A DNA stretch of 64,000 nt, from the NCBI GenBank assembly GCA_963989385.1, contig OZ022502.1, forward strand, positions 15,549,001-15,613,000, in the 5' to 3' direction. The stretch's first letter is position 1. Each line of letters opens with the position of its first letter. The translations under genes and the position numbers were made by a program. The DNA comes from Ctena decussata (Eukaryota > Mollusca > Bivalvia > Lucinida > Lucinidae). Shown piece by piece: positions 43,440 through 54,165 of this stretch. Below the pieces are notes generated by a model. That model saw only the letters and a list, made by a program, of their open reading frames with translations. It was not told the origin of the DNA and made no database searches.

Positions 43440-44940
43440 GTCCACGTATCTATTCAGGAGATAAAATGCTGACAAGGCATTTTTAAACAGTTTTTGACCT
43501 CCTGTGATTTTGAAAATAGGGTCAAGGTCACCGAAATTTAAACAGTTCTTGGCCTAGTCTCAGTAATATAGTTGTGCAAGTTATATTTTAAGTCCATTTA
43601 ACCCTTCAGGAGATAGAGTGCAGACAAGGTTTTTAACAGTCTTTGATCTCCTGTCACCTTGAAAATAGGTCAAGGTCACCAAAATCAAACCAGTTCTTGA
43701 ACATCTTCAAGTTTTATATCTATGCAAATTAGGTCAAGTTCACCAAAATTGATTAAAATCTATCCATCCATTCAGGAAATAGAGTGCAGACAAGGCATTT
43801 TTAACCCTATTTGACCTCTTTTGACTTTGGGTCAAGGTCACCAAAATTTAATCAGTTCTTGACCAACTCTCAATAATATAGCTGTGCAAGTTTGGTTTTA
43901 ATCCATCTTACGCTTCAGGATATAGAGTGCATCAAAGGCATTCTTTGACCTCCTGTGACTTTCAAAATAAGGTCAAGGTCACCAAAATCAATAAGTTCTT
44001 GACCATCTTCGAGATATATATCTATTCACATTTGGTTAAAAGTCATCCATCCATTCGCGAGATAGAGTGCAGGCAAGACATTTTTCAGCTATCCTTGACC
44101 TCATGTGACTTTGAAAATAAGGACAAGGTCACCAAAAGGCATTCTTGGACTACCTGTGACCTTGAAAATAATAAGGTCAAGGTCACCAAAATCAAAATCA
44201 GTTCTTGACTATCTCACAGTTATATATCTATGCACATTTGGTTTAAATCCATCCATCCATTCACCTAATAGAGTGCAGGCAAGGCATTTTCAGCTATCCT
44301 TGACCACCTGTGACTTTGAAAATAAGGTCAATGTTACAAAAATCAAATCAATTCTTAACCATCTCCCAGTTATATATATGTGCAAATTTGATTAAGATCC
44401 ATTTATCATTTCAGGAGATAGAGTGTAGACACGGTATCTTTAAAAACTCTTTGATCTCCTGTGACCTAGGAATAAGGTCAAGGTCACCAAAATTTAAACA
44501 GTTCTTGACCATCTCCCAATTCTCCCAATTATATATCTACGCAAATTTGGTTAAATTCATTTAACCTGTCAGGAGATAGAGTGCAGACAAGGCATTTTTC
44601 AACACTGTTTGACCTCATTTGACCTTGAGAATGGGGTAAAGGTCACCAAAATTAAATAAGTTCTTTGCCATCTGCAGTTATTTATCTGTGTAAGTTTGGT
44701 TAAAATCCATCCACCCATTCAGGAGATTGAGTGCAGACAAAGCGTTTTTCAGCACTCTTAGAGCTCCTGTGACCTTGGAAATAATCAGTCCTTCCCCCTC
44801 TCCCCCAGCCAATGGTGTGTCTGTGCAAGTTTGGTAAAATTTCATTTATTACTTTGGGAGATAGAGTGCAGACAATAAGCGACGCCGACGCCGAAGGGAT
44901 CCGCTCCAAAAATACCCCCTTCCCCCATGATGGGGGTACA
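43440..44940. repeat. ~155-bp tandem array, about nine units
   Basis: Each unit has GACCTCCTGTGACCTTGAAA, AAGGTCAAGGTCACCAAAAT, CAGTTCTTGACCATCTCCCA and TTCAGGAGATAGAGTGCAGA. Markers recur about every 150-160 bp. The right end is GACGCCGACGCCGAAGGGAT then a hairpin CCCCCTTCCCCCATGATGGGGG. The array looks like the core of another non-autonomous element. The ORFs here repeat the same peptide (SLTSCDFENKVKVTKI) because the unit is read in one frame. Confidence 0.85.
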
Positions 44941-45066
44941 TAATCAGCAGTGATATTTTATAAGACTAATTGTCGCAGTTATTATTATTAAGAAATAATT
45001 ATCGATGAGCATGCATTGCATTCAATAAATATTAAAAAACTTGTGAAACTAAGAATATGATTGCAG

Positions 45067-45235
45067 GTACGTGATAAAATAAGGAATCGCTGGGCGCATC
45101 CTGAAGAATACACATGGAATGGAGATCAACTGTCAAAATGCTTCGCAGAAATACAACAATGTATTGGTAGTTTACAGCTGCCTGAAGAAGAACACAGTAC
45201 AATCCTACACCAGATTCTGTGCCTGCGATATTGTG
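45067..45235 (+). CDS. Exon of a HEPN-domain protein (DZIP3-like)
   Basis: The 169-nt segment sits between an acceptor (TATGATTGCAG) and a donor (G/GTAAGT). It translates in one open frame beginning VRDKIRNRWAHPEEYTW, then QLSKCFAEIQQCIGSLQLPE and EEHSTILHQILCLRYCG. RNRWAH is the R-x4-H signature of HEPN domains, and the pattern VRDxRNxWAH...W...CF...L.L...E matches the HEPN domain of DZIP3-like ubiquitin-ligase relatives, which are expanded in bivalves. HEPN domains often act as RNases or RNA-binding modules in defence proteins. It starts in phase 0 and ends in phase 1, which fits the exon at 48702. Caveat: CAG/GTACGT at its start could also be read as a donor. Confidence 0.58.
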
Positions 45236-46990
45236 GTAAGTAGGATTTTACATGTATTGAACGAACAGTCAAAAGTAATAATTGACTTTGTTTACGCAGT
45301 AAGAACTTGTATCGTATTGACATAGAGTAGGTATTCGTTCACATTAAAATGCGGCTCGAAAGAAAATATCCTTTTCAAAGTAATTATTTTGTGAATATTA
45401 AATTTCAATAAATATCAGTGCTCCCCCATCTCACTTTTTCTCGTCCAGTTATCATAACGAAGTTCCCCAGGAGAATTTGAAGAGGAGAGGGGTGAAGATG
45501 ACAGTTTGCGTAATTCCGTTTCTAGCTGTATCTTGACGTATCGGAGAAGACAAATCATAACTGATACATTGGAACAGATATTTTTCATTTAAGTAATATG
45601 TATATGCGGTATACAGTTTTTGTTCAAGATTTTCGGTGTATATCGGTCCTTTACTTCAATTTTACTTTGATGATATTTAAGTCATGTTGAGTTCATTATT
45701 TATTGACAGAGTTATTCCCCTTTTCTTATTTGTACAAAACCTGGTATGCATGATCTGTTACTCAAGAACTGTAACTGCTGGAGCCTTGATAGGTGAACAG
45801 ACATAAAAAAATAAGCAGACCCGTATTATTTCCTTTTTCATTGGCTATGTAGTTTAAGAGTTATGCCCCTTTTAAAAAAATTAAATGTAGGTTTGTTAGC
45901 AGAAATATTGAAAAGTGTTTAAAGTGGTGAAAATCGCTGATTTGGGGCAAAGGCAAATATCTGCATTAAACACTGAATATACAACCCATATTCCCAAAAC
46001 TAAGCAGATTAGCAGATACCTTCTTTATGTTGTTTCTCATAATTTAGATTCCCAAAATGCAGGATCTATTGATGTCAAAGGTGAAAAAGTTGTTATAAGG
46101 AAAAATCAAAGGGTGATTTTCTGCACAGAAATCTAAAAAGATAATATCATTATAGAAAATATATTAAGTGCTAAGGGTACCTTGTCGAATTACGGAGAGC
46201 GTCTTAGCAATTAATTTTCCAACTCTTCCACACATTATCAGGCTGAGCAGATAAAAAAAAGACAAAGCCAGTTTCCAAATTTTTGTCAAAACACACAAGT
46301 GAGACTGTTTTTAACAAGGTTGAACAATTTCATATACATTGTCATTGTGTTAGTAATGTATTATTTATATTGTAGATGTTATATAGGTATGCTTTCCTAC
46401 CCTATATTTAATGAATGCGTCCAGTGAACATTACCTTGAACATGGTTGAACATTTGAGAAAAAGCTACTTTTTTTATCTGGTCTATCTGGTTTATTTGAG
46501 AAAGAGTTGGAACAAATAATTATGCTTTTCATCATGCAATAATGTACCTTCAACGCTTCTTAAATGTTCAATAAAGATGTTATTTTACTTAGGTTTCTGC
46601 GCACAAAATAACCCTTTGGTATTTCCTGATAAAAACACTTTTTAAGCAGCATGTACCACTATTTTGTATTCTAAACTGTAGAGAACAACAAAAATAAGAA
46701 GTCTCTTAATTTTCAGGGAGATACGTTATTGATTTATGGCTTTATGCAGAATTTTGAATGTACCATAAATCACCACCTTAAAGTAGGTTGTTCATATATG
46801 ACATACTGCTAGAGCCCAAGTTATAGATCACCTTATTAACTTTTGGACTAATTTGGTAAATATGTAACTGCTTTGGCATTGGTATTTCGTAGCTGGGTAG
46901 AACATAAAAATTAGCAGACCTGTATTTATGTTTCTTTTCACTGACCTTGTTAGGGTCAGGCATATAGTTGGAGGCGTAGTGTTTAACAAA
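45236..46990. other. Probable intron, first part
   Basis: AT-rich sequence after the donor at 45236. A 73-codon ORF (45915-46136) with the string KGEKVVIRKNQRVIFCTEI is open but matches no family I know and lacks splice signals. Confidence 0.35.
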
Positions 46991-47506
46991 CACATTTTCT
47001 TGTTTAAAGTGTTTTTCCATTTCCTCTGTCTGCCTTTTCTTTTTTCTGTCATTGCGTCTTGCAAGATTATTTCTTTTAGACAGAAGACCTTGAGAGCTGG
47101 CCAAACTATCTCATTTTCCGTTTCTTAAGCATGGATTAAAGTTCGACATGCTCTCCAGAATCTGTTTGGATCTTTCCTTGAATATCTCTATTAATTACCT
47201 GGTCCTTGTACAAGATGTTGTCTAACATTCAGTAGAATTTCATCTCAAGGTCTCTGTCCTTTTATCTAGCTCTGATGCCCAGGTCCACGTTTTGCAGGCA
47301 TACAGATGTATGGATATGACGAGGGAAAATTGCATCAGTGTTGCCTTTGATCCAAAGGTATGCTGTAAGTTTTCCTAATTTGCTTCTTACTTGCTATTTA
47401 TAGGACTACATTTGCTTATGCAATCCTTGAGAGGATTTCAGGTTTGAAACCATTTTCCTCAATAACTGAGCCTAGGTATTAAAAACTGGTCACTGTTCGC
47501 AGGTGC
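46990..47506 (-). pseudogene. LINE reverse transcriptase relic, copy D
   Basis: On the minus strand the frame reads LRTVTSF-stop-YLGSVIEENGFKPEILSRIA, the stretch of LINE ORF2 after the RT core, then ISIHLYACKTWTWASELDKR and, further 3', CLRNGK and KRKGRQRKWKNTL. The order is the same as in copy C. Several frame changes and stops. Its 5' side runs straight into the 39-bp minisatellite, whose unit matches the codons expected immediately upstream. Confidence 0.75.
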
Positions 47507-48599
47507 TGTCTGCTGTCTTGATCTCCCTTTGAATGCCACTTGCGCTGTCTGTTCTCCTGGTCTCCCTTTGGATGTCACTGGCGCGGTCTGTTCTCCTGGT
47601 CTCCCTTTGGATGTCACTGGCGCGGTCTGTTCTCCTGGTCTCCCTTTGGATGTCACTGGCGCTGTCTGATCTCCTGGTCTCCCTTTGGATGTCACTGATG
47701 CTGTCTGTTCTCCTGGTCTCTTTTCGGATATCACTGATGCTGTCCGTTCTCCTGGTCTCCCTTTGGATGTCACTGGCGCGGTCTGTTCTCCTGGTCCTTT
47801 TTTGTATGTTACTGGTGCTGTCTGTTCTCCTGGCCTCCCTTTGGATGTCACTGGCGCGGTCTGTTCTCCTGGTCTCCCTTTGGATGTTACTGGTGCTGTC
47901 TGTTCTCCTGGCCTCCCTTTGGATGTCACTGGCGCTGTCTGTTCTCCTGGTCTCCCTTCGGATGGCACTGGCGCTGTCTGTTCTCCTGGCCTCCCTTTGG
48001 ATGTCACTGGTGCTGTCTGTTCTCCTGGTCTCCCTTTGGATGTCACTGGCGCTGTCTGTTCTCCTGGCCTCCCTTTGGATGTCACTGGAGCTGTCTGTTC
48101 TCCTGGCCTCCCTTCGGATGTCACTGGCGCGGTCTGTTCTCCTGGTCTCTTTTTTGATGTCATCGGTGCTGTCTGTTCTCCTGGTCTCCGTTTAGATGTC
48201 ACAGGCGCGGTCAGTTCTCCTGGTCTCCCTTTGGATGTCACTTGCACATCTATTCTTCTGGTCTCCCTTTGGATGTCACTGGTGCTGTCTGTTCTCCTGG
48301 TCTCCCTTTGGATGGCACTGGCATTGTCTGTTCTCCTAGTCTCCCTTTGGATTTCAACGGCGCGGTCAGTTCTCCTGGTCTCCATTTGGCTGTCACTGGT
48401 GCTGTCTGTTCTCCTAGTATCCCTTTGGATGTCACTGGCGCGGTCTGTTCTCCTGGTCTCCCTTTGGATGTCGCTGATGCTGTCTGTTCTCCTGGATGCC
48501 TTTGGATGGCACTGGTGCTGTCTGTTCTCCTGGTCTCCCTTTGGATGTCACTGGCGCTGTCTGTTCTCCTGGTCTCCCTTTAGATGTCACTGGCGCTGT
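47507..48599. repeat. 39-bp minisatellite, about 28 units
   Basis: The unit reads CTGTTCTCCTGGTCTCCCTT then TGGATGTCACTGGCGCTGT with point variants (GCGCGG, GGTGCT, CCTCCC). As 39 is a multiple of three and the unit has no stops in several frames, ORFs of 220-308 codons appear on both strands; these are by-products. On the minus strand one frame gives SDIQRETRRTDSA repeated, and another gives PVTSKGRPGEQTA. One unit near 48495 is shortened. Confidence 0.96.
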
Positions 48600-48701
48600 T
48601 AGCGCTTATGTCCATTATTTTCTCTGTGCGGTGGCATTTTAAAGAATTAATATGTATTTGATTACAAGCCATCAAACCATTTACTGTTTTCTTCATTCCA
48701 G

Positions 48702-48773
48702 AAACAAGGAACACATTGAAGAAGGACATATGCAATTTGATAGAGGATGTGATTTATACAAGAATAAGTTCAG
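48702..48773 (+). CDS. Candidate second exon of the HEPN-domain gene
   Basis: Acceptor TTTTCTTCATTCCAG precedes AAACAAGGAACACATTGAAG, and the segment ends AGTTCAG before GTGGGG. Joined in phase 1 to the previous exon it reads (G)E-TRNTLKKDICNLIEDVIYTR-ISS, open throughout and hydrophilic-helical. At 72 nt it keeps phase 1 at both sides. The donor is weaker than the acceptor. No recognised domain; support comes from the acceptor, the open frame and matching phase with the exon at 45067. Confidence 0.42.
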
Positions 48774-49299
48774 GTGGGGTTTATGTTGATTTATTAGTAA
48801 ATTGTCACTATCAAACTACAAATCCTACTGAATACTCATATTCTTTCTGATACACGTTTTACTATAAACTATACTTCTCAAAAGAAGTTTCGCATCAACA
48901 TGTATTAATCAAATTATTTCTAAGATGTATACAAGAAAGGCATGCCTCTGTTTTGCTTTAGGGTTTCTGTAGTCCACACACTTAAGTCTCTTTAAACACC
49001 TGATAAAATTGAGAACAGATGTCATCTTGTCGAGACTGAAAACCGTTCTGCTTGACAAACGTTCATTAACAATAATTAAATTCACATAAGAACAATGAAT
49101 GGTTTTAGAAAGAAGCTCATGATTGTATTGGCTCTTAACAAACAATATAGGAAATCGTCCTGAATAAGACTTTTGCTCTTTAAAAACCCTATATTTTTAA
49201 AGACGGATAGAGCCAGAGTCCAAGTTTTTCACATTTATGATACCGACTGTTGATCATATAAACTAAATAACAATGTGTTTCAATGCTACTCATACTCAT
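48774..49299. other. No recognisable feature
   Basis: Includes TTCACATAAGAACAATGAATGG (49079-49101), which is loosely repeated at 49690-49712 (TTCACAGGAGAACAATAGATGG), so part of an old repeat. Confidence 0.35.
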
Positions 49300-49480
49300 G
49301 CTTTTGCTTTATAAGACCTGAAGTGGCTTGTGCACCCATTGAGAGAGCCTCCTGTTTTAAGCCATAATCTGAGACAACTGCTACAAAGCATTTGGAGCTT
49401 ATTACAGTACCAAGCTTCTGTTCTTTAACCTTGATCTGCCTTAAAATGTCATTGGCACTGTTTGTTGTCAAACTTAGGTC
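49300..49480 (-). pseudogene. LINE reverse transcriptase relic, copy E
   Basis: The minus-strand frame gives TTNSANDILRQIKVKEQKLG, then TVISSKCF, AVVSDYGLKQEALSMGAQAT and GLIKQKHEYE. It corresponds to the RT-distal segment found in copies C and D (TNSANGIQKEIKVKGQKLG in C). The frame is open over this short stretch. A further open frame upstream (to 49643) is not recognisably RT. Confidence 0.65.
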
Positions 49481-49860
49481 TCAACACTGATCTCCATTTT
49501 ACACCAGGGCCTAACAAATCCATTGTCTGGCTGCCGAGGACAAGTTTAAATTTTGCACAGTTGACTATGATTTTTTTTGCATTAGCTCCATTGAAAACAG
49601 TAATGTGATGCAAAACTTCGTTCAGGTGGTTAATATCTAGCATGACTTTAGAATAAAACTCTTTAAACTATTATTAACAGATAAATGAATTCACAGGAGA
49701 ACAATAGATGGCATTAGACAGAAGCTTATTGAGGGATGTATAAGATAATCGTTGACTACGCTTGTGACTGAAGACCGACTGCGCGGGTTGTTATGATATT
49801 TAATGACAAATTAGCAATTTTATAAGTGATAAAATTCTTAAAATTTCAAGATACTATCTT
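49481..49860. other. No clear feature
   Basis: A 64-codon minus-strand ORF (49449-49643) continues upstream of LINE relic E without RT motifs. Confidence 0.3.
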
Positions 49861-50032
49861 TTAGCTCACCTGAGCCAGCAGCTTCGGTGTAGCTTATAGG
49901 ATGGTAAGGCTCCGTCGTCCGTCGTCCTTCGTCCGTCAACAGTTCCAAACGACTTCTCCTCTGAAACCACTACACCGATTGTAACCAAACTTCATGTAGA
50001 GCCTCCAGGGGGCGGAGGAAAGAAAATATGTT

Positions 50033-50600
50033 CTGAAAGTAAGATCCCTTGGAAGCAAGGAACACACCAAAGAATACACAAGAATAGCAGAGTCGGTTTA
50101 ATTGAGACTGTTCATGACTAGTAATGAAAAGTGCGACACCAGCAACGCCCCCTAGCACCGGCGTAAGCGGAACTCTATTTTCCAAAAAGCGGAACTCTAT
50201 TTTCAAAATTACTCAAATGAACGCAATGGTCCCAACGGACAAGAAAATATAATCTGAACTACGATGATATATGCAGGGATGTTTTACAGCCGCCACACGG
50301 CACAAACAGCAGCTGCAGTGAAGATAGATATGTTCTGAAAAGTAAGAGCCATTGGAAGCAAGGAACGCACAAAGAATAGAAAATAGCAGACTCGGTTTAA
50401 CTGAGTCTGTTCATGACTAGTAATGAAATGTGCGACACCAGCCACGCTCCCTAGCACCGGCTTAAGCGGAAGTCTATTTTCCGAAAAGTGGAACGAACTC
50501 TTTTTTCAAAATTACTCAAATGAACTCAATGATCCCAAAGTACCAGAAAATACAATCTTCACCATGGTGATGTACGGAGAGACGTTTTACGACCGCCACA
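50033..50600. repeat. Tandem dimer of a ~290-bp repeat inserted in the element
   Basis: The first copy (50033-50322) and second copy (50331-50600) share TCGGTTTAATTGAGACTGTT, ATGACTAGTAATGAAA, GCACCGGC-TAAGCGGAA and TGGTCCCAA. The surrounding unit is broken between GAAAATATGTTC and TTCAAAAGGTCCTGG. The string GCCGCCACACGGCACAAACA is reversed at 42465-42490. Confidence 0.72.
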
Positions 50601-51790
50601 TTCAAAAGGTCCTGGTCACATGACCAACATGGCCGCCATGCCCATGTATGGTAAAAACCTTTAAAAATCTTCTCAAAAACAAATAGGCGGATGGCCTTTA
50701 AACTTGGTATATAGCATTGGGTACACGAGTACTACCAAGATTGTTCAAATTGTGCCATCGAGTCGAGTTGACCTTGACCTTTTTTCAGTAAGGTCAAATT
50801 TGCTTTCTGTAGGTTTTATATGGGAAAATGCTAGAACATGAGATTTCTTGGAAGCTGTTGAATATTTTAATCAATAAATTGGTTTATGCAGTCTTATTGA
50901 ATACATGGATGGAATTTTTGTGCGTACAATAGATCAAGGTCATTCTTTAACCGTTTACCCTGGTCTCTCATATTTTGACAATTTCACACATCTCCTCAAA
51001 AGCCACTGGGCCAGTTGAAACCAAATTTTATGTAGAACCTCTAGGGGGCGGGGGAACGAAAAGTTGTTCAAACGGTCCTAGTCATACGACCAACATGGCC
51101 GCCACGCCCATATATAGTAAAAACATTTAAAAATCTTGTGCTCCAGAACCAATAGGCGGATGGCCTTGAAACGTGGTATGTAGAACCAGGTACACAGATA
51201 CTTCCAAAACTGTTCAAACAGTAACCTTGGGTTGACCTTGAACTTTTGTATTTAAAGTCAAATTAGCTTTCTGTAGCTTTTATATTGGAAAATGCTAGAA
51301 CATAAGATTTCTTGGAAACTGTTGACAAATTTTGAACTGAAATATGGTATATACAGTCATCTTAATGAGTACATGAGTATTTATGTGTACAAGAGGTCAA
51401 GGTCATTCTTTGACCTTTGGCCCTGGTCTCTCATATTTTGACAATTTTCAACATCCCCTCAAAAGCCAGTGGGCCAATCGTAACCAGATTCCATATATTG
51501 AGCCTACAGGGGCTGAGGGAATGAAAATTTGTTCAAACGGTCTGAGTCACATGACCATAATGACCGCCATGCCCATATGTGGCAAAAATCTTAACAAATC
51601 TTCTTCTCCAGAATCAAATTACCGATGGCCTTGAAACTTGGTATGTAGCATCAGGTACTTGAGAGCTATCAAGGTTGTTCAAATGATGACCTTATGCTGA
51701 CCTTAACCTTTTTTAAAGGCAAGGTCATGTATTGGAAAATTCTAGAACATAATATTTCATGGCAAATTGAGAAGAGTTTTGCCTTAAAAT

Positions 51791-51982
51791 GGTATAAGTA
51801 AAACCTGTCTTAGCGGCCACCTGTATTAAGCAAGCAACCTGTATTAAGCAAGCATGCATTCAGTTCCCAAAACAGGCAAATACATTGAAATGTACCTGTA
51901 TTAAGCAAGCACCTGTCTTAAGCAAGCAGATTTTTTTATCCCGTAGGTGCTTGCTTAAAACAGGTTGGATACGATTATACAC
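51791..51982. mobile_element. ACCTGTATTAAGCAAGC repeat insertion
   Basis: Starts AAAACCTGTCTTAGCGGCCA and ends CTTGCTTAAAACAGGTTGGA, inverted at the ends (AACCTGT...ACAGGTT). Four direct copies of ACCTGTATTAAGCAAGC lie inside. It interrupts the unit after AAAATGGTATA. Related to the MITE at 32092. Confidence 0.65.
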
Positions 51983-52237
51983 TCGTATTAATTAGTACCT
52001 GGAAGAGTTGCGGGTACAAGGGTTGAAGGGCATTCTTTGACCTCTGACCCATGTCTCTCATGATTTGACAATTTCAGACAACTCCACACAACTCACTGGG
52101 CTAATTGTAACCAAATTTAATACACAGCTGCCAGGGGCTTAGGGAACAAAAAATTGTTAAGGTTGTCTTGGTCACATGGCATACATGGCCGCCATACTCA
52201 GGTGAGCGATCCAGGGCCTCATGGCCCTCGTGTATTT

Positions 52238-52984
52238 ATTTTGGAAACTGTGTATAATTGGCTTATACGATAGCTACATATTCCGTACAAGGATTGTCAA
52301 CGTTAGAATAATAGCAATGGTGCTGCTATTAAGTACCGTTCCGTGTAAGGATCAGGCAGATGGTGGAAAGCGACATGTCTCAGATATGGCTGAAACTTAT
52401 TGTATAGTTGAGTATTGATAAAAAAACTCATGCAAAATATTTCCAGTTTCTTTCAATACGTTGCCATGGTATCCAGTATAACAAATTTTGAGCGAAAATC
52501 ACGCAGATTTATAAAATGATTTATGTTTTGAGCACATTTTAAGACAATGTCTGCTCATATATGTTTCATGTTCAAACATACAGTTTATACACTATAGATA
52601 TTTGAGGTATCCCGCAAATATTCAAACTAAAACTTATACTTTTTCGCAGTATGGGCTGGTCTTATCACTGAAAGAAACATGGTAGGGTCAGCGTTTTTTG
52701 CGAGATCCACAAAAATGAGTTTTTTTTTAACATTTTTGAATGCATTTATCTTCTGTCAGCAACACAACATAGCAATGCGGCTGTTACCTGAGTAAGGTCA
52801 GTTGTCACAACAAGCAAAACGTAGATTCAGATATTTTGTTTTGGGGGTATTTTTTTAAATAATTGGCTTTTAATTTCACCACTTTTACAAAAGTGAAAAA
52901 CGCTCTAACATTACAGACCTTGTAGAATGCACTGGTAGCTTACATTTTTAGTGTGTAAAAGTGCGCATAAACATTCATGAATAC
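52238..52984. other. No recognisable feature
   Basis: AT-rich; weak similarity between 52720-52800 and 54365-54440 (GTCAG-CAAYACAACATAGCAA) hints at an old duplication. Confidence 0.35.
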
Positions 52985-53720
52985 TTTAGACATTTTCAGT
53001 TTGCGCTATTACTACAAGAAACAATTTAGGTCAATATTTGTAAAATCTTTCAAAACAGACTTTTGCATTTGTTATGCATTCTTTATCTGACATTAACACA
53101 ACTCAGCACAACAGCTGTTTTACGTATGAATTCAATTTTTATCACAATCTAGATATACAATTAGATGTCTGTGTATTTGAGGGATGTTTACTGAATAAAT
53201 GACCGTGATCTTTATTATATTCATAAAGTTTGAAAATATTTCTCTGAATTTAAGAACTGCACAAGTATAATGCATGTTAATGTTTAACAATGGCATTTAA
53301 ATACATGTATATATATGACTTTCTCTAAAGATTGTTTATTCCTTAACTTATAAATGTATTATCTAACGATCAAATATTTAAGTGCAAACCAATTCGTTTC
53401 GACATTTTCAGTTTGGGCTATTACTACAAGAAACAATTTAGGTCAACATTTGTAAAATCTTCCAAAACAGATTTTTGCATTTGTTATACATTCATTATCT
53501 GACATTAACACAACTCAGCCAAATAGCTGTTTTACGTATGAATTCAATTTTTATCACAATCTAGATATAAAATTAGATGTCTGTGTATTTGAGGGATGTT
53601 TACTGAATAAATGACCGTGATCTTTATTATATTCATAAAGTTTGAAAACTACAAAATTTCTCAGAATTTAAGAACTGCACAAGTATAATGCATGTTAATG
53701 TTCAACAATTGCATTTAAAT
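52985..53720. repeat. Tandem duplication of ~320 bp (offset 413 bp)
   Basis: GACATTTTCAGTTTGCGCTA at 52991 and GACATTTTCAGTTTGGGCTA at 53401 start two copies that run through GATGTCTGTGTATTTGAGGG and TAATGCATGTTAATGTT to about 53301 and 53719, with only scattered differences. A 97-bp spacer with TATATATATGACTTTC separates them. No ORF. Confidence 0.92.
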
Positions 53721-53999
53721 AGTCATAAATAATTCAAATAGAACTATGACTGGTGACAGCCCTCAGAAAAGAATGAATATTATTTGGGGTCTAACTACCC
53801 CACCCACTGTAAGTACTACACCAATGAATGTGATCCTCAGTTATAGTTAGTGTAACTCGACTTGTTTCATCTATGGCTTATATTTTATGTATGGCTGCAA
53901 CTTGACAAACCATTTGTAAAGTGTAACTGGTCTTTGAATATAGAATAACTTTTAAATTAATTTGCATCATTCAGGATTATTTCTTTCATTTTGAGCCGA

Positions 54000-54165
54000 G
54001 TCACTTGTTAGGTGCGGAGGAAACGGGAGATCCCAAGAAAAGCCACCTGACTACTCGCAAGCAGGAAATGTCTTCTCTCGTATATAACCAGACTTTGGCT
54101 CGAACCCACAGTAAAGCTGGGAGATTACGAGCGATTTAAAGCGCTGAAGCGGCCTTAACACAGGC
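54000..54165 (-). mobile_element. Possible decayed tRNA-derived SINE
   Basis: On the minus strand GGTTCGAGCC at about 54092-54101 is a B-box match, with GTTAAGGCCGCTTCAGCGC upstream where a tRNA 5' half would be. The A box is poor. Weak call. Confidence 0.3.

Larger units (their letters stand above)
49862..52237 (+). mobile_element. Hairpin-capped element with 455-bp-type units, copy 3
   Basis: Begins AGCTCACCTGAGCCAGCAGC, followed by GTCGTCCGTCGTCCTTCGTC, and ends CAGGTGAGCGATCCAGGGCC-TCAT-GGCCCTCGTGT. Internal units repeat TGACCAACATGGCCGCCATG, CCCATATATAGTAAAAACAT and TTGACCTTGACCTTTTTT at about 455-bp spacing. Two foreign segments interrupt it (50030-50600 and 51791-51982). Confidence 0.78.

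Noticed and set aside
43927..44564. Overlapping ORFs with SLTSCDFENKVKVTKI
   Set aside because: Translated tandem ~155-bp units, not genes.
47459..48602. Large repetitive protein genes on both strands
   Set aside because: By-products of a stop-free 39-bp minisatellite; no start context, splice signal or frame preference.
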